Assembly (NCBI GenBank): GCA_041685915.1
Contig: JAWLEV010000045.1
Location: forward strand, 1 to 21,196
Direction of reading: 5' to 3'
DNA from: JAWLEV01 sp041685915
Lineage (GTDB): Bacteria > Chloroflexota > Anaerolineae > UBA1429
DNA: 21,196 nt
The number at the start of each line of letters is the position of its first letter. The stretch's first letter is position 1. A program made the translations under genes and the position numbers. Below the pieces are notes generated by a model, which searched no databases, was not told the origin of the DNA, and worked only from the letters and a program-made list of their open reading frames with translations. Positions 1-8,212 of the stretch are shown here, in pieces.

Positions 1-1074
1 GCTGGCGGCGTCTCCGTCTGGCGCTATGATATCGAGATTCCCAAAAAGTACGGTGTGGATATCAACGTGGGAGACACGCGAGGGCCAGCGGGCATCTTTC
101 GCGCCCTGCGCACCATCCCCGTGATGCTGGACATCTGTCACGATATGGAACGCCACTGCCCCGACGCTATCCTCCTCAACTATACGAATCCCATGGCCAT
201 GCTCTGCCGCGCCATGCAGCGGCAGACGGATATCAAGGTCAGCGGCCTCTGTCACAGCGTGCAGGGCACGGCGGCCATGCTGGCCCGCTGGATCGGGGCC
301 CCCATGGAGGAGATCGACTATGTCAGCGCAGGCATCAATCACCAGTCCTTCTACATCAAATACGAGTGGAACGGCGAGGACGCCTATCCCCTTATCCGCG
401 AGGCGGTGGAAAAGCCCGAGATCTATCAAGAAGAGATCGTGCGCAACGAGATGTTCAAGCACCTGGGCTACTATGTCACCGAGTCCAGCGGCCACAACTC
501 GGAGTATAACTGGTGGTTCCGCAAGCGACCGGACCTGATCGAGCGCTACTGCACCCACGGCACGGGCTGGAACCCGGGGGAATATGCCTATATCCTCGAT
601 AGTTATTTGGAACGGGAGGAGACCTGGCGGGCTTCGATCAAAGAGTGGCTGGAGGATGAAGAGCCCCTCCACCTGGAGCGGGGACAGGAATATGCCGCTT
701 ACATCATCAACGCCTATATGGGGGGAGCCCCCTACAAGTTCAACGGCAACGTGGCTAACACGGGCCTCATCGACAACTTGCCAGAGAATGTCTGTGTGGA
801 GGTGCCCGTTTATGCCGACAAGAGCGGTTTCAACCCCATCCACGTGGGCACCCTGCCGCCCCAGTGCGCGGCCCTGGTCAACGTCAGCGTAGCCTCCGAG
901 GAGATGGCCGTGGAGGGCTGCCTGAACGGCGACCCCACCCGCGTCTTTCAGGCCATCGCCTACGATCCCCTGACCGCCTCGGTGCTCTCCCTGGCCGAGA
1001 TCAAACGCATGGTCAACGAGATGTTTGCCCAGAACAAGGACTATTTGCCCACCTTTGAGCATTATGAAGCCTAG
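1..1074 (+). CDS. Glycoside hydrolase family 4 (alpha-galactosidase/alpha-glucosidase type), 5'-truncated
   Basis: The reading frame is open from base 1 to a TAG at 1072, so the N-terminal Rossmann region lies outside the window and only the last 357 codons are present. GH4 enzymes cleave glycosides by an NAD-dependent oxidation-elimination mechanism and need a divalent metal, usually Mn2+. Visible signatures are GDTRGPAGIF, NYTNPMA, the GLCHSVQGT motif carrying the metal-binding Cys, SAGINHQSF with the metal-binding His, and SSGHNSEYNWWFRKRPDL, the MelA-like stretch typical of the alpha-galactosidase branch. The GTG at base 55 is internal, because the preceding codons (WRYDIEIPKKYGVD) match the family. 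It is followed by a 124-bp gap and an independent promoter for araD, so it is probably the last gene of a carbohydrate-use operon. The substrate (galactoside, glucoside or galacturonide) cannot be fixed from this fragment. Confidence 0.93.
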   Translation, partial: AGGVSVWRYDIEIPKKYGVDINVGDTRGPAGIFRALRTIPVMLDICHDMERHCPDAILLNYTNPMAMLCRAMQRQTDIKVSGLCHSVQGTAAMLARWIGAPMEEIDYVSAGINHQSFYIKYEWNGEDAYPLIREAVEKPEIYQEEIVRNEMFKHLGYYVTESSGHNSEYNWWFRKRPDLIERYCTHGTGWNPGEYAYILDSYLEREETWRASIKEWLEDEEPLHLERGQEYAAYIINAYMGGAPYKFNGNVANTGLIDNLPENVCVEVPVYADKSGFNPIHVGTLPPQCAALVNVSVASEEMAVEGCLNGDPTRVFQAIAYDPLTASVLSLAEIKRMVNEMFAQNKDYLPTFEHYEA

Positions 1075-1138
1075 TCACGGTGTTAGCGGAAGAAAAAGGG
1101 GCTAGTCCGAGCCACTGCCCCGGATCATGGACCGACGA

Positions 1139-1167
1139 TTGACATATATCCTTGCCGATGCCATAAT
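1139..1167 (+). promoter_or_regulatory. sigma70-type promoter for araD
   Basis: TTGACA at 1139-1144 and CATAAT at 1162-1167 are separated by exactly 17 nt. The predicted transcript starts near 1174, about 25 nt before the araD start codon. No operator palindrome is obvious around it. Confidence 0.75.
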
Positions 1168-1198
1168 GTTCCCGAAAACAGAATAAAGGAGGACGATC

Positions 1199-1846
1199 TT
1201 GTTACTGGAATCGCTTCGTCAAGAGGTTTGTAGGGGCAACTGCATATTGCCCGACACAGAACTCGTCACGTGGACCAGCGGCAACGTGAGCGGGCGTGAT
1301 CTCGAGACGGGCTATGTGGTGATCAAGCCCAGCGGGGTACCATACGAGGAGATGAGCCCCGCGAATATGGTGGTCGTGGATCTGGAGGGAAACGTCATAG
1401 AAGGCGAACTCAAACCCTCCGTGGACACGGCCACGCACCTGGTGGTCTACCGCCAACGGGAGGACGTACAGGGCATGGTACATACCCATTCCCCCTTTGC
1501 CACCGCCTTTGCTGCCGTGGACAAGCCCATACCCGTCTACCTCACAGCCATGGCCGACGAGTTCGGTGGACCCATCCCGGTGGGCGCCTATGCCAAGATC
1601 GGCGGCGAGGAGATCGGGCAGGAGATCCTGCGTTCCATCGGCGACAGCCGGGCCATCCTGCTCAGGAATCACGGCGTTTTTACCATCGGCCCCTCGGTGA
1701 TGGACGCCGTCAAGGCCGCCGTGATGACCGAGGATGCGGCGCGCACGGTATACTATGCGCTGCAACTGGGACAACCACAAGAGATCCCTCCGGAGGAAGT
1801 TGAGCGAGCCCACAGGCGCTATATGGAAAAGTACGGACAGCAGTGA
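1199..1846 (+). CDS. araD: L-ribulose-5-phosphate 4-epimerase (class II aldolase/epimerase)
   Basis: The 215-residue product belongs to the zinc-dependent class II aldolase/epimerase family, which joins arabinose or ribulose use to the pentose phosphate pathway. Family motifs are TWTSGNVSGRD (24-34), IKPSGVPYEEM (42-52), SVDTATH (74-80), HTHSPFATAF and RNHGVFTIG. The metal ligands D76, H95 and H97 fall at the same numbers as in E. coli AraD, with the third His at 158. The C-terminal MEKYGQQ resembles the YYGQ end of AraD and argues against L-fuculose-phosphate aldolase, the main alternative. The start is a TTG at 1199, chosen because AAAGGAGGA ends 5-6 nt upstream. Its stop overlaps a possible GTG of the next gene, so the two are probably co-transcribed. 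The upstream GH4 gene suggests a plant-polysaccharide sugar diet (inference). Confidence 0.88.
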   Translation: MLLESLRQEVCRGNCILPDTELVTWTSGNVSGRDLETGYVVIKPSGVPYEEMSPANMVVVDLEGNVIEGELKPSVDTATHLVVYRQREDVQGMVHTHSPFATAFAAVDKPIPVYLTAMADEFGGPIPVGAYAKIGGEEIGQEILRSIGDSRAILLRNHGVFTIGPSVMDAVKAAVMTEDAARTVYYALQLGQPQEIPPEEVERAHRRYMEKYGQQ

Positions 1847-1869
1847 CGGCACAGGGGGAACAACACACC

Positions 1870-3567
1870 ATGAAACAGAGCCCCGTAAAGCTTACCGAGC
1901 CACGCCAAACGGTACAGATCACCTGGCCAGATGGGAGAACGTATGAGGCGCCTGTGGGCACTCCGCTGGCTGCCTTTGTGGCAGCCGCCCACCCCGATCC
2001 CGAGGCTCCCATCGTCGCCGCCTTTGTCGACGGAAAAGTAAGGGAACTCGATTACATGATGGAGCGGGATGCCCACGTCGTTCCCATTGACACTTCTACC
2101 AACGTGGGCATGAGGATCTATCAGCGTTCCGTCTCCTTTGTGCTCGTGGTGGCCATGCGAGAACTGTTCCCCAAGGCGCGCGTCATCATAGATCACTCGG
2201 TGACCCTGGGGGGGTTTTTCTGCCAGGTAGAAGGGCGAGACCCCCTCGACGAGACCGAACTGGAAGAACTCCAGAAGCGTATGCGGGAGATCGTCAAGGC
2301 CCAAGAGCCCATCCAACAGGAGATCATTCCTACCGAGGAGGCCATCGCCCTTTTCGAATCTCAGGGCTATGATGACAAGGTACACCTCTTTACCTCCTCG
2401 GACCGGGATAGCGTTCCCATCTACACGCTGCGCGGCGTGCGAGACTATTTTTATGGGCGCATGGCACACAATACCGCCGATCTATCCTATTTCAGTCTGG
2501 AATACCATCCTCCAGGCTTTATCCTTCGCCTTCCAAACAGGCGGAATCCCACCGTCCTGCCCCCCTCCCGAAATTATCCCCAGCTGATGGCCGTCTTTAG
2601 GGAATATGGCCGCTGGATCAACATCCTGGGAGTGCAGGATATCGGCCTGCTGAACAAAGCCCTGGACGAACGCATGCTAGAAGTCATGCTTGTGGCAGAG
2701 GCGCTTCACGAAAAGAATATCTCTGACATCGCAGACACCATCATGGACAGGCACGAGGAGATCCGACTGGTGCTCATCGCCGGTCCCACCTCCTCGGGCA
2801 AGACCACCTTTGCCCGGCGTCTGGCCATCCAGCTCATGGTCGGCGAACTGAATCCTTTCGCCCTTGCCCTGGACGACTATTTCGTAGATCGCGAGGATAC
2901 TCCCCTTGACGAGGACGGCGAATACAATTACGAAGCCCTGGAGGCGGTCAACCTGGATCTTTTTAATACCCAGCTTTGTGCGCTGATGGAGGGTAAATCG
3001 GTGGGCCTGCCCTACTATAACTTTGACCGGGGGAAGAGTGAATGGGGAGAACGCGTGCGCCTTCCCGAGGACAGTATCATCATTATCGAGGGCATCCACG
3101 GCCTCAATCCCAGACTCATACCCAACATGGCACCCGAAAAGGTCTTTCGCATCTATGTCTCTGCATTGACGCAATTAAACATCGATCACCACAACCGCGT
3201 CCCCACGACAGACACGCGTCTTCTTCGTCGCATGGTCCGCGACGCGCGCTATCGGGGCCACTCGGCCCAATCAACGATCAAACGCTGGGAGAGCGTCAGA
3301 CGAGGGGAGGAGCGCAATATCTTTCCCTATCAGGAAAACGCCGATGTCATGTTCAACTCGGCCCTCGTATACGAACTGTCCGTACTGAAACCCTTTGCCG
3401 AACCGCTCCTGCTGCGCGTGCCCGAGGATTCCATGGAAGGTGTGGAGGCCGCCAGACTCCTGTCCTTTTTGCAGTGGGTCGAGTCGTCCGATCCGGCCCT
3501 TGTCCCCGACGACTCGTTACTGCGCGAGTTTATCGGGGATTCGATCTTTCGAGATTTCAGAATATAA
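1870..3567 (+). CDS. Nucleoside (uridine kinase-like) kinase with N-terminal TGS domain
   Basis: The 565-residue protein has three parts. Residues 1-70 are a TGS/ubiquitin-like domain as in threonyl-tRNA synthetase. Residues about 75-190 resemble the tRNA synthetase second additional domain (RVIIDHSVTLGGFF region). Residues about 300-510 are a phosphoribulokinase/uridine kinase-type P-loop kinase with the Walker A GPTSSGKTT at 305-313. LALDDYF, the DRGK substrate segment and IIIEGIHGLN are further kinase motifs. Such proteins are usually annotated as nucleoside kinases; the natural substrate and the purpose of the TGS domain are poorly known. I place the start at ATG 1870 because GGGGGA lies about 10 nt upstream. 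A GTG at 1843 overlaps the araD stop and would add nine residues. The gene ends 8 bp from the convergent protease gene. Confidence 0.85.
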   Translation: MKQSPVKLTEPRQTVQITWPDGRTYEAPVGTPLAAFVAAAHPDPEAPIVAAFVDGKVRELDYMMERDAHVVPIDTSTNVGMRIYQRSVSFVLVVAMRELFPKARVIIDHSVTLGGFFCQVEGRDPLDETELEELQKRMREIVKAQEPIQQEIIPTEEAIALFESQGYDDKVHLFTSSDRDSVPIYTLRGVRDYFYGRMAHNTADLSYFSLEYHPPGFILRLPNRRNPTVLPPSRNYPQLMAVFREYGRWINILGVQDIGLLNKALDERMLEVMLVAEALHEKNISDIADTIMDRHEEIRLVLIAGPTSSGKTTFARRLAIQLMVGELNPFALALDDYFVDREDTPLDEDGEYNYEALEAVNLDLFNTQLCALMEGKSVGLPYYNFDRGKSEWGERVRLPEDSIIIIEGIHGLNPRLIPNMAPEKVFRIYVSALTQLNIDHHNRVPTTDTRLLRRMVRDARYRGHSAQSTIKRWESVRRGEERNIFPYQENADVMFNSALVYELSVLKPFAEPLLLRVPEDSMEGVEAARLLSFLQWVESSDPALVPDDSLLREFIGDSIFRDFRI

Positions 3568-3575
3568 TCAAAGGC

Positions 3576-4793
3576 CTATGGGCCCGTTTTATACATGATA
3601 ATGGGAACGAACACCCGCTCTTTCTCCTGATCCTCCGGCGCGCCTGTGCTAGCCGAAAGATCAAGGGAAATCGACGTGTCCTGCTCCCAGGTGGCCTTCT
3701 CCTTGGCCGGCGTGGCACCAACCTCGAAAGAGACCACATCGCCCTCCGAGCCTCCCTCCTTTTCGGACGTGTCGGGATCATCCATGGGAATGTGCATGCT
3801 ATAATACGCGGCGCCATCGCGTGATTCTGTGGTGGTCGCGGCATAGGACACGCCATTTATCAGCGCAGCCACTTCTGTTCCCTCTGCTGCCTGCCCATCG
3901 ACCGTCACCGTACCATGGAAAAGAGCCCCAGAGGCTACATGATCCTCCATAATCCATCCCTCCCACGCATCATGCTTCATAAAATCGTAGGAGAGATAGC
4001 AGTAACCGTCTTTTCCCCAATTGCCCCCCCACGAGTTCATCGTCTTGAAACCACCTACGTCATCGTCGTATCCCACGACAAGCATGGCATGACCACCGTA
4101 AAGGGTCTCATCTGCCCGGTGTTGGGGGACTATGGGATCGTTGCGCGTGACCCCGAAAAAGCTATCGTAAACGGGAATGCCCACGGCGATGGGTTGACCA
4201 TCGGCCAGCAAGGTCTTTAGAACATCCATGTCGGCCGATCCGGGTCCGGCAAAGACGTTCTTGAAACTGTTGATACGATAGGCCCGCGCCTTATCATACA
4301 GGTCCGAAGAGGGCTGCGTGCAGGTATCCTCGGGATCATAGGGAAAGGAGGCCAGCGTAGCCGCTCCCTTCTCTTCCAGAATCCGCAAGCCATCATAATA
4401 GGACATGCCCCGGTCCTGTTCGCATTGGTCAGTGGTACGCTGATTATAGATCCACGCAGGGCTGAATTGATGCTCCACAGACGAGATGTCCCATCCTCGC
4501 TCTTCATATTCCTGGAATGTCTTGTAATAGTAGCCCAGGGTCCAACCAACACAACTCGCCTGTCCCCTCTGACGACCAGCCGGCGGCAAGCCCTCACCGA
4601 GATCGACCCTGGAGGGCAAACTTTTTGCCACCACCAGCCGTTTTAGATCCAGACGGGGAAAGTCCCCCTTGGAACGCACAAGCCCCAGATCGCTCTCTAT
4701 CGCGGGCTCCTCTGAAACGACCGCGGGGGCATCCAAAATCGATATAGCTACCAAAAAAACTATCAGTAACAACTTTTTTATATTATCTCGCAT
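3576..4793 (-). CDS. Secreted papain-like (C1A) cysteine protease with C-terminal accessory domain
   Basis: The start at 4793 has AGGAG six nt upstream and opens directly into a signal peptide (MRDNIKK, then a hydrophobic run to about residue 20), so the in-frame ATG at 4844 is rejected. Residues about 55-290 are the peptidase domain: GQASCVGW carries Gln78 and catalytic Cys81, GGHAMLVVGYD carries His235, and MNSWGGNWG carries Asn253. The usual CGSCW around the nucleophile is reduced to SCVGW, as in some bacterial C1A enzymes. Residues about 291-385 look like a beta-sandwich accessory domain (GTVTVDGQAAEGTEV). The protein ends ERVFVPIIMYKTGP, similar to the xLPL tails common on exported Chloroflexi proteins. 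No long propeptide is visible. It probably acts outside the cell on proteins or peptides; the substrate is unknown. Confidence 0.87.
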   Translation of the reverse strand: MRDNIKKLLLIVFLVAISILDAPAVVSEEPAIESDLGLVRSKGDFPRLDLKRLVVAKSLPSRVDLGEGLPPAGRQRGQASCVGWTLGYYYKTFQEYEERGWDISSVEHQFSPAWIYNQRTTDQCEQDRGMSYYDGLRILEEKGAATLASFPYDPEDTCTQPSSDLYDKARAYRINSFKNVFAGPGSADMDVLKTLLADGQPIAVGIPVYDSFFGVTRNDPIVPQHRADETLYGGHAMLVVGYDDDVGGFKTMNSWGGNWGKDGYCYLSYDFMKHDAWEGWIMEDHVASGALFHGTVTVDGQAAEGTEVAALINGVSYAATTTESRDGAAYYSMHIPMDDPDTSEKEGGSEGDVVSFEVGATPAKEKATWEQDTSISLDLSASTGAPEDQEKERVFVPIIMYKTGP

Positions 4794-4883
4794 CGCTACT
4801 CCTGTAGACGCTCCATCTTTTCTGTCTATAGGGTAGCACGACAAGGGGCCCTTTGGAGTAAAGCCCTCCTTAAAACAAAGTTA

Positions 4884-4911
4884 AAGATAGGTCAAGACAG
4901 GCTAAAGGCAA
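4884..4911 (-). promoter_or_regulatory. possible promoter for the cysteine protease gene
   Basis: On the minus strand TTGCCT (4911-4906) and TATCTT (4889-4884) are 16 nt apart, about 90 nt upstream of the start. Both boxes are imperfect. The match is suggestive only, but the upstream terminator at 4967-4997 means the gene needs its own promoter. Confidence 0.35.
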
Positions 4912-4966
4912 CGTAAAGGGGTACAGGATTCACCGAAAAAGCATGAGGCGAGGACCTCAGAGCATG

Positions 4967-4997
4967 AAAAAGCCCCAGGACTTGGCAGTCCTGGGGC
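4967..4997 (-). terminator. Rho-independent terminator after the DUF4139 gene
   Basis: A perfect 11-bp stem (GCCCCAGGACT at 4972-4982 against AGTCCTGGGGC at 4987-4997) with a 4-nt loop is followed, reading the minus strand, by five T (4971-4967). It lies 28 nt past the stop codon of the DUF4139 gene and separates it from the protease gene. Confidence 0.88.
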
Positions 4998-5025
4998 CTG
5001 TATCTCTACGAATATTGTGTGCGAT

Positions 5026-6594
5026 TTACCACTCGTAGCGCACGGTGTAGGTAACCGCCGTTTCGGCTTCCACCGGCACATCAAGCTCATACTGCAACGT
5101 ATTGGCATCGATCATCTCATAATCCTCACTGCTCGACAGCACCTCCGCATCCTGCGCACGGAACAGGTGCTCGATAACGCGCACCGTAATCTCCTCATCC
5201 TGCTGATTGCGCAGCGCGATCCTGTAACTCTCCTCTATGACACGCTCGCCCACCTGCTCAAAGGCCAGCTGCGTGCGCTCTCCCACTATATCAAAGGCAT
5301 TTCCGAGGTGCAGGGAAAGCTCCTCTCCCTCTGGCGTATGATCGACGGCATCTTCTCCCACAAATTCGGCACCACCACCCACATCCTCCTTATAGACGCG
5401 GACTTTGCCCTTGGGCAGGGGCATCCCCAAACCGTCTTTCTCCTCGTTGACGAACTCGAGCATGACACGGACCTTCCTATCCAGATCCAGGCCATAAGTG
5501 CGATCCGTGACAGCCTCATCAGCGGGTACGCGCACCGTCGGGGAAGGTTCGTAGACGAAAACCCTATCAACAGTCACGTCCGGGGCAGTCACAAACTCGA
5601 TCTGCTTGGTCTGACGGTCACGAACGGTAACAGGGCGCTCAACCTCGTACAGATGGTAGGAGAAGAATTCCCTTTCCTGGACCGCAGCCTCCTCGGCACG
5701 TGCCCTCTGCTCTTCCATTTCCAACTTGGGCGTGGGCTCTGATACGCGGTGGACGTCACCGGCCACGAGTTTCAACCTTGCATCCTCATAGGTTGCCCCA
5801 CTTTGATTGTTCAGGGTCACCCAGCCAATCATGGATAGGGCATCATCATCCGCTCCCAGGGTGGCGATATAGTCGGCCTGCCAGTTGATCCCCTCGGTCA
5901 GATACGTTATGCGCACATCCTGCTCTCCCGCTTCCGCCGCCCGCACGAGCCACGCGAGGGTGGGCTTGGTGACCAACTCGTCGGGGGGTGCAGGGAAAGA
6001 GACCTCCTGCACCTGGCCCATCTTTATCATCTTAAAGCCCTCATCAGAGGCAAGGATGACATCATCCAGCCCCGAGAGCAACGTACCGGTGTAGACGTCT
6101 CCTTCTACGGTGCGTACGGCGATCTCCTGATCGACGTACCTGAGCAAAAGATCACGAGTGCTGGCAATGTCATAGGCATAATTCTGCTCCAGTACCACAG
6201 TGCCCTCGGGGTCAGTAAGGGAGACAAAATGCACACTGGTGGGCTCGATCTCGGTCGCAACCCCCGCATAACCTATTTCATTTTCGCCCTCTGTTAGGTC
6301 AAAAGTATGTACTTCTTTGACCAATCCCAAGTTCTGATTATAGACAGTCAACTCCAGGTCCCGCTCCCGATCCTCCTCGGTGGTTGCGAGTATCCCCTCC
6401 TCCTCATCGACCTCCTCTTCCGTCACATCGACGGTCGGGGTGACGGGCACCGTGGGAGTTACGTCCACCTCTTCCTCTTCCCCCTCAATAGGGGTAGGGG
6501 TCTGCTCCTGTGCCAAACCAGATATGGTCACCACAAGGATCAACCCCAACGTCAACACGAGCAATCCAGCATATCGCCATCTGATCTTTTCCAT
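5026..6594 (-). CDS. Exported DUF4139 domain protein
   Basis: The 522-residue product starts at an ATG behind AAAGGAGG. It has a signal peptide or N-terminal anchor (residues about 8-27, LLVLTLGLILVVTIS) and then a low-complexity TPTP and Glu/Asp-rich linker (about 30-75). The remainder matches the DUF4139 (mucoidy-inhibitor A-like) layout. An N-terminal beta domain begins LELTVYNQNLGLVKEV; the C-terminal domain begins about 215 (VRITYLTEGINWQADYIATL) and runs to the end. This family is beta-rich and has no assigned biochemical activity. A short charged segment about 283-300 (MEEQRARAEEAAVQ) interrupts the C-terminal domain, as often seen in the family. No lipobox is present. It is monocistronic, with its own promoter (6717-6745) and terminator (4967-4997). 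Confidence 0.83.
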   Translation of the reverse strand: MEKIRWRYAGLLVLTLGLILVVTISGLAQEQTPTPIEGEEEEVDVTPTVPVTPTVDVTEEEVDEEEGILATTEEDRERDLELTVYNQNLGLVKEVHTFDLTEGENEIGYAGVATEIEPTSVHFVSLTDPEGTVVLEQNYAYDIASTRDLLLRYVDQEIAVRTVEGDVYTGTLLSGLDDVILASDEGFKMIKMGQVQEVSFPAPPDELVTKPTLAWLVRAAEAGEQDVRITYLTEGINWQADYIATLGADDDALSMIGWVTLNNQSGATYEDARLKLVAGDVHRVSEPTPKLEMEEQRARAEEAAVQEREFFSYHLYEVERPVTVRDRQTKQIEFVTAPDVTVDRVFVYEPSPTVRVPADEAVTDRTYGLDLDRKVRVMLEFVNEEKDGLGMPLPKGKVRVYKEDVGGGAEFVGEDAVDHTPEGEELSLHLGNAFDIVGERTQLAFEQVGERVIEESYRIALRNQQDEEITVRVIEHLFRAQDAEVLSSSEDYEMIDANTLQYELDVPVEAETAVTYTVRYEW

Positions 6595-6716
6595 CGCCTG
6601 CCTCCTTTACCTACCATTCCACCACGTGCATGCCAAAGTTCTCGCTGCAAGATGGGGACGCCATTCAACGACTAAACAGTGTCCAGCCTCTACTCCCATC
6701 GCCGATCGACAACTGC

Positions 6717-6745
6717 ATTATACCTTCTGACAGGTCACCCCGCAA
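6717..6745 (-). promoter_or_regulatory. sigma70-type promoter for the DUF4139 gene
   Basis: On the minus strand TTGCGG (6745-6740) and TATAAT (6722-6717) are 17 nt apart. The predicted leader is about 115 nt long before the start codon at 6594. It lies just past the stop of the transporter-PAP2 gene, whose mRNA could also read through because no terminator is visible between them. Confidence 0.68.
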
Positions 6746-6758
6746 CACGTCCAAGTGC

Positions 6759-8201
6759 TTAAAGCATGCTGTACAGATGCAGTGAGAGGAGAGAGGCGGC
6801 GAGGCCAGCCAGCCCACCGGCCAGAGCCTGCATCACCGTGTGAGCGCCGACTTTGACCCGCGCCCAGGCTACCAGGGGAATAAGCAGCATCAGAGGGGAT
6901 GCCCAAGCGCCCAAAAAGGCCGTAGCCATCGTCGTCCCCAGTGCCACCGTGGAGACGTGCCCGCTGATCTTCCACCAGACGGTGATGAACATCTCCACGA
7001 CAATGAGAAGAAACGCGGAGGAGAAGAGGGCCAAAAAAGGTCGTGGCCCCTCCAAAAAGATGATCAGGAAAAGGGGAATACCCGCACCAAGGACGAGGGC
7101 GAGAGCGGGAAAGACCTGCAATCGCTCCAGCCGATCGGAAATATGCCAGTCACTGATGGCCCCACGCCTCAATTCACGCTTGAAAATGAAGAGGGGAACC
7201 ACCACGGTCAACAAATTCAGGCCAGCGGCCCAAAGAAGCCCCCGCCCCAAAGAGATGGGGTCCGCCAGGGCTATCACCACCAGAAGCAACGCTGTCACAT
7301 AATGAGGGGCCAGAAAACGGGACACCCATTGGGCCACCGTGTCGGACCAGTGAATCTCGCTGACAACGGTCCCCAGGACGATCAGCACACCCCCCGCGAC
7401 GCCCCGGCCCGTCATGACATCCTGTGTCAGGAGCACGCTGAACAGGGCAGCAAAGACTGGCTCCCCGGAAAAGATGAGGGCTGTATGGGTGGGCGTGGTA
7501 AAACGCTGCATGGTCGTCTGAATGGCAAAGGCGACGGCTGTGGCCAGGATGCCGGTAAAGGACGCCGCAAACCAAGGCACCGGAAGATGCCAAAAGAGAG
7601 GATGGCGAGCAAAGGCGACCACAGCGCTTATCACCGCCACCGTCGTCGTCTGTACGATGGTCAAGGCCAGAGGATCGGTATGGGGTGCAAAAGCGCTCAC
7701 GCTGACGATGTGCAAGGCAAAAGATAGGGCGCAGAGCAGGATCAGGAGATCACCTTTGGCCACCCGACGATATTGGGAAAGGGTCAGGAGGCCCAGGCCC
7801 ACCAGGGCAAAGGAAACTCCCAACAAAGACTTTACCGCGGGGGGACGACGAAGCAGGACGGCAGAGAATAGGGGTACGAGAACCACCGAGAGGCCCGTGA
7901 TGAATCCCGCGTTGGAAGCGCTGGTGTGGCGCAGACCCACAGTCTGAAAGGCATAGCCGGCAAAGAGAAAGAGTCCGACAAGGACACCAGCGCCGACCTG
8001 CCGCCGGTCCAACCTCGCCAGGCGCTTCCCTCCAACCAGGGCGAGGACGGAGGTGGCCAGGCCAAAGCGAACCGTCAAAAAGGGAAAAACGGGATAAGAA
8101 GCCACGGCGTCCTTGACCATGACAAAGGTGCCCCCCCAGATCAGGGTGACCAGAAGGAGGAGGGAATCAGCCCAGAGTTGTCTTTGCCTCGATCTTTCCA
8201 T
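6759..8201 (-). CDS. EamA/DMT-family transporter fused to a PAP2-like membrane domain
   Basis: The 480-residue protein is longer than ordinary DMT exporters (about 300). Residues 1-290 hold two EamA repeats with ten predicted membrane helices, including the hallmark LIWGGTFVMVK near the N terminus and a second repeat about 150-290 (TALIFSGEPVFAALFS). Residues about 295-480 are a second polytopic unit resembling PAP2 lipid-phosphatase folds: LEGPRPF, then KISGH with His415, then WARVKVGAH with Arg448 and His454 at the family's R-x5-H spacing. The acidic residue normally four positions after that His is Gln458, so phosphatase activity is uncertain. The gene starts 11 bp after the chelatase stop and is probably co-transcribed with it; no strong ribosome binding site is visible. 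A metabolite exporter coupled to membrane-lipid chemistry is one reading, but the substrate is unknown. Confidence 0.82.
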   Translation of the reverse strand: MERSRQRQLWADSLLLLVTLIWGGTFVMVKDAVASYPVFPFLTVRFGLATSVLALVGGKRLARLDRRQVGAGVLVGLFLFAGYAFQTVGLRHTSASNAGFITGLSVVLVPLFSAVLLRRPPAVKSLLGVSFALVGLGLLTLSQYRRVAKGDLLILLCALSFALHIVSVSAFAPHTDPLALTIVQTTTVAVISAVVAFARHPLFWHLPVPWFAASFTGILATAVAFAIQTTMQRFTTPTHTALIFSGEPVFAALFSVLLTQDVMTGRGVAGGVLIVLGTVVSEIHWSDTVAQWVSRFLAPHYVTALLLVVIALADPISLGRGLLWAAGLNLLTVVVPLFIFKRELRRGAISDWHISDRLERLQVFPALALVLGAGIPLFLIIFLEGPRPFLALFSSAFLLIVVEMFITVWWKISGHVSTVALGTTMATAFLGAWASPLMLLIPLVAWARVKVGAHTVMQALAGGLAGLAASLLSLHLYSML

Positions 8202-8212
8202 AGTCCGCCCGT

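Noticed and set aside
1202..2469. Two 216-codon minus-strand frames opposite araD and the nucleoside kinase
   Set aside because: They mirror the codons of well-supported genes and have no family signature; treated as antisense shadows.
3571..3590. A bidirectional terminator between the nucleoside kinase and protease genes
   Set aside because: Only a 4-bp GGCC stem followed by four T is present; too weak to call.
4793..4844. An upstream ATG for the protease adding 17 residues
   Set aside because: The added residues are polar and would bury the signal peptide, while the ATG at 4793 has a well-spaced AGGAG.
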